This document shows, piece by piece, positions 56,600 to 64,000 of a stretch of DNA of 64,000 nt. The notes below the pieces were generated by a model. That model ran no database searches, was not told where the DNA came from, and saw only the letters and a program-made list of their open reading frames with translations. The stretch comes from Thysanoteuthis rhombus (lineage: Eukaryota > Mollusca > Cephalopoda > Oegopsida > Thysanoteuthidae), in assembly GCA_963457665.1 (NCBI GenBank), contig OY735212.1, forward strand, positions 59,181,228 through 59,245,227, in the 5' to 3' direction. The position numbers were made by a program, and so were the translations under genes. Every line of letters begins with the position of its first letter. The stretch's first letter is position 1.

Positions 56600-56875
56600 C
56601 AGCCAACTGAGCTAGCAAGGTATGTGTATTCAATTGTGTCTTTCTGTCTTTTCATCTTTCTACCTCTCAGTCCACAAGATATCTAAAAGAAAACTATGAC
56701 GATCACAGGATAATCAAGAAAGATAAGAATGATCAACCTTTGTTAATTCACAGCAGTTCATATAGCTGTCTTTTACAAATGCTTCTACAACTACCCAACT
56801 ACCCAACTACCCAAGCAGAAAGGTCAAGTCCGAGGAGTTGGAGTGAAAAATCTAATCTAATCTAAAATCTACGAC
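56600..56875 (+). repeat. Repeat sharing the CR1/L2-like 3' tail
   Basis: Starts 'TACCTCAGCCAACTGAGCTA', passes 'CAGTCCACAAGATATCTAAA', (CTACCCAA)n-like repeats at 56790-56815, and ends 'GGTCAAGTCCGAGGAGTTGG' plus AATCTAATCTAATC, nearly the same tail as the LINE ending at 56545. It may be a SINE or a deleted LINE copy using the same 3' end. Confidence 0.6.
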
Positions 56876-57104
56876 AGCAAATTTTTTAAAAGTCCTTCTT
56901 CGTACAGCCATTCTTTCATTCTGTTTGTCTATTTTAAATATTTCCTTGATTATTTATTGATGCTACTTAAAGACACTGTGATCAAAAACAAATAAATTTT
57001 GGTATTTTATTCTTGCAAAAGTCATTAACTTATTGACACTTATTCACTAATAGACCAGAATGCATAGATGAATTTAAGAAAGAAGAGAACGAGATCTAAT
57101 TAGT

Positions 57105-57250
57105 TAATCACTGCTACTCACAACAAACTGGTTTAATCACTACTGAAAGGTTTAGTTATTCAATGCTACCCATAATAGACCGGTTTAATCACTGTTACAA
57201 CATTTAGGTGATTCATGTGTTCTGACATTTATGTGTGTGTATGTATCTAA
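57105..57250 (+). repeat. Family D left part, interrupted by RTE
   Basis: 'GTTAATCACTGCTACTCACA', a repeat of that module at 57160 ('AATGCTACCCATAATAGACC'), then 'GTGATTCATGTGTTCTGACA'. RTE sequence begins right after. Confidence 0.7.
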
Positions 57251-57254
57251 AGCA

Positions 57255-57490
57255 CTATATCTACCAAGGACAACAAATCTCCATTGAATCCGCAAAAGGA
57301 GGAGAAATCATTCAAAGAATCACTTGAGCAGGCTCAACCTTCCAGAACAAGAAAATCCCACTAGTCCAATGAATCCTTCCGATAGTCACCTTTGGAGCTG
57401 TAACATAGAACCTAAGCCAGAGACTGACCCTCAAACTGAGAAGCATGCAACACGTAGAGGAGAGAATCATGCTCAACATCACATGGAAAT
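57255..57490 (+). mobile_element. RTE-type LINE internal fragment
   Basis: DNA for the residues 'YIYQGQQISIESAKGGEI' and then 'STFQNKKIPLV' and 'LTLKLRSMQHVEERIMLNI', ending at CACATGG without a 3' end or tail. Both ends are truncated, unusual for a LINE copy. Confidence 0.78.
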
Positions 57491-57605
57491 CTAAGTGCCT
57501 GCTAAATTAGTCTCTAGTTTAGGCCACTTTTTCTAGTGATCACAACCCAACAAAAGACGAGAGAAGAAACTTATTCATTATTCACCCCTTTTCCAACATT
57601 TTAGT
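57491..57605 (+). repeat. Family A fragment
   Basis: 'TAGTGATCACAACCCAACAA' and 'AAACTTATTCATTATTCACC' match the family A outer half. Confidence 0.55.
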
Positions 57606-58209
57606 ACTTTTTAGTCAAAAATTCCTTGGGCAAACTATCTGACTGAAACCAAAGTGCAAAATCTATTTTTGTCATTCAATGAAAAATATTTATGACTGCC
57701 TTATGTTTTAATATCAAAGGTTAAAAATTTTCAACTAAAATTATTTTTGTCTGAACTTTGTTAGTCTGAGTGTATCGATCGTATTGCTTTATAAGGTAAT
57801 TTATTGACAACGTTTCGGCAACATACCTCATAGCTTTCATCAGGTGTTGGTGGCTCTTGAATATGGAATGCACTTAGAGTATTGATTCCACATTCTAGAA
57901 CAAACAATACCCAACAAAGACTGGAGGGTACACAGCTGAAATATTGTGAACAAATGAACAAATTGTCTGACCATATCATACATAATGATTAAAATAATTC
58001 TATTTGTAATAGAATAAATTTACATGTTGATTCTCAGTAGATATCTTAATATCCTTATTGTGGAACAACAAAATCTTATGTGTTGTAGGCTAACAAAGAT
58101 ATGCAACATTCTCAGGTTAAGTAACTCCTAAGGTGATTCGAATAAGACATTACTGGTTTATTCTTCTACATTTGAGAGCTGAGTGAAGGCAAAGGTGAAA
58201 AGAAATTGA
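57606..58209. other. Spacer, nothing firmly recognised
   Basis: 'GACAACGTTTCGGCAACATA' at 57807 recalls ends of Penelope-like elements, but no coding trace supports that. Otherwise AT-rich. Confidence 0.35.
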
Positions 58210-58575
58210 CAGGGTGAATTAGTTTGACTGTATCAATTACCACTACCCTAAACAGACCGGTTTAAACACTGCTGCTAGGTTTAGGTTATGCACATCTTTC
58301 AACAATTATATGAATCTATCTATTCGGACTCTGCCCAGCCCTAACCGTTCACAGTCAAAATTTTGTACACACACGCCTCTCAACGAGTATGGAAAAGAAA
58401 TTTTGTGAAATCAACCCCCCCCCCACACACACACATCTCAAAATTGATTTTTAGTGGAAGGGGGGGGGGTTAATTCACTGCATAAGTTTATCATAAATTG
58501 ATCCCTTAGTTTTTATCTACCATTAAATTTATGAGGTAAAAGAGAAGCATTTATGGGTGGCAGTTTTGGAATGCT
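58210..58575 (+). repeat. Family D repeat, plus strand
   Basis: 'TATCAATTACCACTACCCTA', 'ACAGACCGGTTTAAACACTG', 'GTTATGCACATCTTTCAAC', a C-rich then G-rich core ('GGGGGGGGGTTAATTCACTG'), and 'CATTTATGGGTGGCAGTTTT'. It forms an inverted pair with the next copy across a TG-rich spacer. Confidence 0.75.
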
Positions 58576-58599
58576 AGTTTTTTTTGTGCAGCACAAAAT

Positions 58600-58715
58600 C
58601 TTTGTGTGTGTGTATGTGTGTGTGTACATGCATGTGCGTGTGTGTGTGTGCAAATGTATGCATGCACATGTGTAAGTAAGTGTGTGTGTGTGTGCGTGTA
58701 TGTGTGTGTGTGTGA
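58600..58715. repeat. Imperfect (TG)n repeat
   Basis: TG-rich run with scattered interruptions, located between two inverted family D copies. Confidence 0.9.
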
Positions 58716-58794
58716 TTATTTACAAGATGATATAACGTGTGTATTAACTGTGGATATGAAAACACACTTCAAAAATCAAATTTAATACTAACAG

Positions 58795-59095
58795 GCCTTG
58801 CCTATTGTATCAAAAGACCCTACATTTAGCATAAACTCTAAGTGCAAATTGAACCTCCCCTTAAGATCCAATTAAGGGGAGGGTAGATTTTCAAAAAACA
58901 AAAAAAATATTTTCCCTACTCGTTGAGAATAGTATGCACATAAAATTCAAAATTTCTACTATGAACAGTTGGGGTAGGGCAAAGGCAGGATAGATAGATA
59001 CAAATGTCGGAACAAATGAGTAACCTAAACCCAGCAACAGTAATAAAACCAGTCTGTAGTAGGTAGCAGTGATTAATGAATCCGTGTATAATTAT
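58795..59095 (-). repeat. Family D repeat, minus strand (core and end)
   Basis: 'ATTTAGCATAAACTCTAAGT', 'GAACCTCCCCTTAAGATCC', 'CATAAAATTCAAAATTTCTA', 'CCCAGCAACAGTAATAAAAC' and 'GTAGGTAGCAGTGATTAATG', in minus orientation. Confidence 0.78.
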
Positions 59096-59429
59096 GATAA
59101 TTCCTCGTGTCAGAAATTCTGGCAGAAATGACTTTAAAATGTGACTCTTATTAAATGGCTTCTCAGAATAGATGCTTTTAACTTCCATCCGTTAGAGTCG
59201 GTTTTGGAATGAAAAACCAAAAATTTATAAATCAGTTTGATTATAGACTTCTGCAGTTTTGGCTTAGCTTTATAATATAAATATTAGATTGATTAACTAG
59301 ACTGTAAAATTTAATATTTGAATTTGAAGTTCACATATTGACATTGATTTAAAATCATAAGAATCTCCAAATTTCACTTACTTTTTCAAAATAAATATGC
59401 CCATTCTTCTGACCAAAAGTCATATCGAT
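59096..59429. other. Spacer, nothing recognised
   Basis: AT-rich sequence with no recognised features. Confidence 0.4.
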
Positions 59430-59880
59430 ACAGGTCTGTTTAGTCACTCAGTAGAAAACCTTACATGACCAATGTCTTCAGGCAACATGTCATGTGAGGC
59501 GTGAACAATTAAAACATTGGAAGATGGGGTAATCAATGAATAAGTCACTTCTCTTGCCTTTTGGGGGGAAGTAATCACTAAAAATTCTGAAATTTCAAAA
59601 TAAGGTGGGCACAAACTAATCTAGTATAAACTTATATTGCAAACTGCACCCCAATAAAAAAAAAACTATTTAGGGAGAGAATTTAATAGAAAAAAGAATA
59701 ATTTTGTTTACTTAATATGGAATAAATATTGAAATTTTCAGCCCTTTACCACCATTGGTACAGCCTTTACGTATGGTACATACATAGTTAACCAGCTAGC
59801 TAGCCAGACAGACCAACTTAGAAACTGAAAGAAATCTATTTTGGCAATTTTGGTGACAGTTCTGATCAACAGTATCTCGA
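59430..59880 (-). repeat. Family A repeat, minus strand, full length
   Basis: ACAGGTCTGTTTAGTCACTC at the left, 'GGCAACATGTCATGTGAGGC', the core 'ACTTATATTGCAAACTGCAC', 'TTTCAGCCCTTTACCACCAT', and right end 'GGTGACAGTTCTGATCAACA'. Confidence 0.88.
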
Positions 59881-60137
59881 ATTAATTCCCCCTTCAATGA
59901 TCAACCAGTTTTTCAAAATTTAGAGAGTATCTAATACTGCTTATTTTTTTTCCTGTTATTTTAGTAAAAAAATCAAATGCTTTTTATTAAAGTTATATTT
60001 GCAAAATTTTTATTCAATGAATTCTTTTAGTTTATCCTTAACAAAGACTGATGCCTATTCTGTTATGTAAATAGTCTTTATAATTTTTTTTGTAATCAAA
60101 TTGAACTGACAATGATATAGAACTGATTCTTCTCTAA
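59881..60137. other. Spacer, nothing recognised
   Basis: AT-rich sequence before the mariner fragment. Confidence 0.4.
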
Positions 60138-60464
60138 GATAATGCCTGACCATATGTCATATCAATGAACTGGGTTATGAAACTCTACCTCACACAACTT
60201 ACTCACTAGACCTTCACATCTTCAAGCATTTCTATCATTTCCTGTCTTTTACAACCAAGCATCAGCTCAAAACATCTTTAAAGAATTCATTGGTTCTAGG
60301 ACACCAGAATTATATGCTTCTGAAATAAATGGACTTGTTTTTTAATTGGCAAAAATGTGAAGATTCTGAAGGTTCTCATTTCAATTAGTAACTTTTATTC
60401 CAAGCTGAGATATACCTCCTTGAAGTTGATGGTGAAAAACTGCAATTATTTTTGCACCAATATT
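60138..60464 (+). mobile_element. mariner (cecropia-type) 3' fragment
   Basis: Coding trace 'INELGYETLPHTTYSLDLHI' and 'FKHFYHFLSFTTKHQLKTS', then a C-terminal 'YMLLK' stop, 3' non-coding sequence and a terminal repeat GCAATTATTTTTGCACCAAT at about 60441. It closely parallels the second half of the copy at 21353-22165. The 5' half is absent. Confidence 0.85.
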
Positions 60465-60667
60465 TCAATGCACTTTAAGCTTCAAAGGTTCTTTATATCT
60501 ATGCTGACCAATTTTATTGACGATTGTAATTGTAATTGAAATCATTAATTTTAGATTTATTGTTGGCCAGACTTGAATGGGATCTTCTTGGGATCATAAT
60601 TTCTCTCACAGCTTAATTATCTGAAATGTTTACATTGTTTATATCATGACATTATCATTTAGAAATT

Positions 60668-61030
60668 AAATCACTGTAGCCCTACAAATGGCCTATCTAA
60701 CCAACCAGCCAAGTAGTCTTCAGATTCTTCTCTCTTGCTATTCCTTGTGTCTCCAGACACTCTTGGTCACATTTTTGGGTCTACAACATTTGAAATTTGC
60801 ACGAGTACATCACTAAGCACCATCTTGAAATATCTTTTGCTTTTTTTTTCAAAAAGTATGCTTTTGGAGGTCTCTACAGTCATTTCAGTGCATCAACTGC
60901 CCGAAACTTGTCCTGGTATCTTTTAGATAATTCTAGATAGAAGATCATGTTTTTTTAGATAATTTTAGATAATTTTTAGGTAATAAGTTTTAGTTCATGC
61001 TTAGGCTATGATGATTCATTTATCTGGTGT
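60668..61030 (+). repeat. Family B MITE-like repeat, copy 10
   Basis: AAATCACTGTAGCCCTACAA at the left, 'ACCAACCAGCCAAGTAG', 'CAGACACTCTTGGTCACATT', 'GAGGTCTCTACAGTCATTTC', ATTTTAGATAATTT modules and right end 'AGGCTATGATGATTCATTTA'. Confidence 0.9.
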
Positions 61031-64000
61031 ACGGATATTAAGATATCAAATGATCAAATGAGGATCTTGATCTGCTTCAAAATTCATTTCTCAAGATTGA
61101 AATTAAGGCTGAAGAAAATCAAATTAAAAACAATTTTTGCATATATGAAAATCTTGTCATGTTAATTTTTCCCACATTTTTGTTCAGATATCTTTTTCTC
61201 TTTATATCCCTTTTCTAGAGTAGCGCATTGGAGGCTTAATCTCACAAAATAGCAGCTTTGAAGTTTTGTAGATCAAAGCTCAGCACAAAACGGAAGTTCC
61301 TTGACTCATTTCGCCTAAAACAATAACTGCATGACATGAGGTCAAATGGTTCTTGGTAATTCTTTGAACTTACACTCTTGGATTGAACATGGCAGAGAAT
61401 CTGATAAATTCAATAAAGTTACCATTGTGAACCAAAGTTAGTGAATGATGCAAGGAGGATTAACTTGCTTTTATACAAGCTTAGCATCGTGCTCTTAAAA
61501 TCCATGGAAACTAAGTTAGTGTCTTTTGGGAAATTAATATCTGCTCACTTTCTTCACTTATCATATGAATCTCATAAAATGCTAAAAAATTAACAAGATG
61601 ACCAAATTTTTTTTCTGTGCCGATCATCAGTCATTTACGGTTTTAAACATAATAGTAAACCCTTATTTAAACAGACCCTAATATAACATTTTTCAGATTT
61701 GGCAGACACTCCATCCATTTTATACATAAATTTAGATATTTTTGTTGCATCTAGATATCAGGAATTGTTTTTAGATATTTCTTTAATGAGGATCAGATAT
61801 TTTTAGAATTTTTTTCTTTCAATTTTAGGTGCTTCCAATCCATTAGACCCAAGGACCTTATGTAAATTTGTTGGTTTTTAAGAAAAAAATCACTTCAAGG
61901 TTTTACAAAGGAGTGTTCTATTCACAAACTGGGCACTTATTTCTCACCATTTTTATGAAAGTTTGGCTTATATGAATTATATTTAGCTTTGTTTTTAAAT
62001 GGCCATATTTAGACATGAATTCAAAATGTAATATTTCTCAGAAATAAAAATTCTCCAATTAATTGAAAGTGATAATTGTTCAAAGCATCAATATTTACAA
62101 GAAAAAAACCCATTATATTTTCACTTTTGAGTCCTCAAACTTTTGGACTTATATCTTGATGTAGCATGCAGTGAATGAAGACTTAATAACACAGTGTATT
62201 TCTAGATCATTTCCTGGAATATATTTTTTCCATCAATTTTGGATTCTCTCTTAGATAATTTTTGAAAATAACTAGATATTTTTGAATTTCTTTTGCCTCA
62301 TTTTTAGATATAAACATTTATAAAAGGTTAGCAGCGTTGCTCTCTTAGTTTTGACTTGGTCAACCTGTTGTCATCTGCGATTTTTGATGCTTTCTTTATT
62401 CCTTAATTGATTTCGCAATCCTTACAACACAAAATGGCATCAACTGATAAAGAAAATAAAATAAAGCATTTGAACTTGAATGCGGTGCAGAAAGTTATTT
62501 AAAAATTGTCTCCAACTAGGAACATTTTCGACAGTTCAAACAATAGTAGCAAAGAACATGTACAGCTGGATTCTTTGTTTTTGGAAACTTTATGACTTGT
62601 TCTGTATCATGATTCAATAAATTTATATTTTATTTTGTATTTAAGCTATTTTTGCATTAAGATATTTGAATTTGAAAAGAGTAAAGTGAGTAAAGTAAAG
62701 TGAAGGTAAAAAATGTGCTTTCTCTGATAATATCTGATTTAACGGTCATTCACAATAAACGGACAACCATCCATCCTTATTACTCTGTTAAAGCGAGTGT
62801 TTAATCTACTTTCACGAAGATAGAAATTTAGTGCTTTACCTCTTGTTAGAAAAAAAAACCCTAAAATCTCAAATGCAAGAATCAATTAAGATTCACAGTG
62901 TTGGGTTTATCTGGATATGTACAGCAATTTACGAGACTACATTGGAAAATCTCAATGCGAATATAATTTCAAAAGAAATTTCTAAAAGTCAATTTCTTCA
63001 ACTCTAAAGATTGAATAAATAATAATTCATTTAAATATTTTATTTTTCTTATTTGAATACTTCATATCTATCTGTTTTTACATTCTATTTTGTTTATACT
63101 TTTGTTTAAACATATTCAAAATATCATTTGGTTGAAACTACATTGTGAAGAGTACAAATACTTGCAATCTAATATTCTGAGGATAATTATTTTATATGGT
63201 TCTCATAAAAGTTGTACTTTTCAAATATTTAGTCTTTCCTTTAAATTTTTTTCGAAAATGTTTGAGATCAAAGTGAATTTTCCCTTTGATAAATATGTAA
63301 AACATTTTTGAATAACAATTATAAACATAAAATATCTCATTATTACACATGGTATTAAAAATGAAAGAACTATCTACATTATTATTTTTGATTAATAATG
63401 AGATTCTTTCCCAGAATCTCAAAACAAGTTAAGAATATACCTTCTAAAATATCCCTATGGCATAACACTAATGTGAAAATTTCATAATTTCTCATAGCTA
63501 ATGATTACAGTTTCATGCTTCCAGCATAGTACTGTTAATTTCATAAGCAATTCCTATGTACTGGTACAATACAAGTGTGCAGTTCAACCATGATGCAAAT
63601 ACATAGACCATTTGACAAAATATTCTGATCTGATCCAAACGGATATCTCTCAACAAATTCTAAATGTGTAAATAAAGATACTTTGATTTCTCATTCTATT
63701 GCTTCTGTTTATCCCCAAAATATTTCCTATCTTTTAAGATAAGAACAAAAAGAAGAAAAAAATCTACATTCATTAAAAATAACATGCTTTTAAAAACCTA
63801 ATGCACTGTAAAGTTATTCTTTTGCTCAATTTACAAAATGACAAGTAGGAACTTTTTCACTTTGATGATTATTACATATACTAATTCTTTAAAAAAATAA
63901 ATACAAAAAGAGGAAAAAAAACCTAAAATTATCAACTTTAACTAAAAAGCACTTTAACTTTAGTTTGTGGTACAGAGTCACCTTATAAAAACAATAATTC
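61031..64000. other. AT-rich desert, nothing recognised
   Basis: Three kilobases without any of the dispersed families, transposon motifs, microsatellites or supported exons. Words of the kind 'AGATATTTTT' recur between 61700 and 62310, and 'GGCAGACACTCC' (61693) faces 'AGCAGCGTTGCT' (62330), but I could not define an element. Overlapping opposite frames at 63090-63422 are not supported. Confidence 0.45.

Noticed and set aside
57780-57870. Possible Penelope-like element end (GACAACGTTTCGGCAAC)
   Set aside because: Only a short motif, no reverse transcriptase or GIY-YIG trace nearby.

Overview
This window looks like AT-rich, non-coding, repeat-dense nuclear DNA from a metazoan, most likely an invertebrate. 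I cannot name the species. The evidence is the absence of long open reading frames, microsatellites of many kinds, and decayed copies of animal transposons (RTE-type and CR1/L2-type LINEs, cecropia-type mariners, other Tc1/mariner relatives, piggyBac, a ZBED-type hAT, tRNA-derived SINEs). Small exon-like blocks with splice consensus occur at four places, so parts of the window may be introns or flanks of host genes. No rRNA, functional tRNA, CRISPR array, retroviral or LTR element was recognised.

Most of the sequence is built from a few interspersed short families, to which I give working letters. Family A is a ~440 bp unit with one end carrying repeated ACTGTCAACC-like motifs and the other end reading GTGACTAACCAGACCTG; at least twelve copies or pieces occur, and one locus (18193-18990) holds two arms head to head as an ~800 bp palindrome. 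Family B is a ~300-400 bp MITE-like unit with terminal inverted repeats AATCACTGTAGCC, in ten copies. Family C shares part of B. Family D shares a central ~100 bp core with A. Family E is a GC-richer unit with GGGCATCTG ends. Some loci (43738-44235, 48825-49400) are mosaics of two families.

Layout. 0-6 kb: B copies, a ~150 bp tandem repeat, AT-rich spacer. 6-10 kb: RTE 3' end, A copies, piggyBac remnant, deleted mariner. 10.7-11.7 kb: TG-rich minisatellite. 12-23 kb: D, B, A copies, four RTE 3' ends (one with an uninterrupted run of 134 ATG units), the palindromic A pair and a mariner with intact ends and TA target duplication. 23-27 kb: the least repetitive stretch, with exon-like blocks, including two well-spliced terminal exons on the minus strand. 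28-34 kb: SINEs, A, C, D copies. 34.6-37.3 kb: the hAT element with a nested A fragment. 37-47 kb: RTE ends, family E, a mariner relative, exon-like blocks, and a second LINE interrupted by a small hAT-like MITE. 47-55 kb: SINEs, mosaics, and a tail-to-tail pair of RTE copies with reverse transcriptase. 55-61 kb: a third LINE type, D, A, B and mariner pieces. 61-64 kb: AT-rich sequence in which I recognise nothing.

Nothing here behaves as an operon or pathway. The interesting biology is in how the repeats are assembled: shared cores, mosaics, palindromes, nested insertions and LINE tails growing into long microsatellites.
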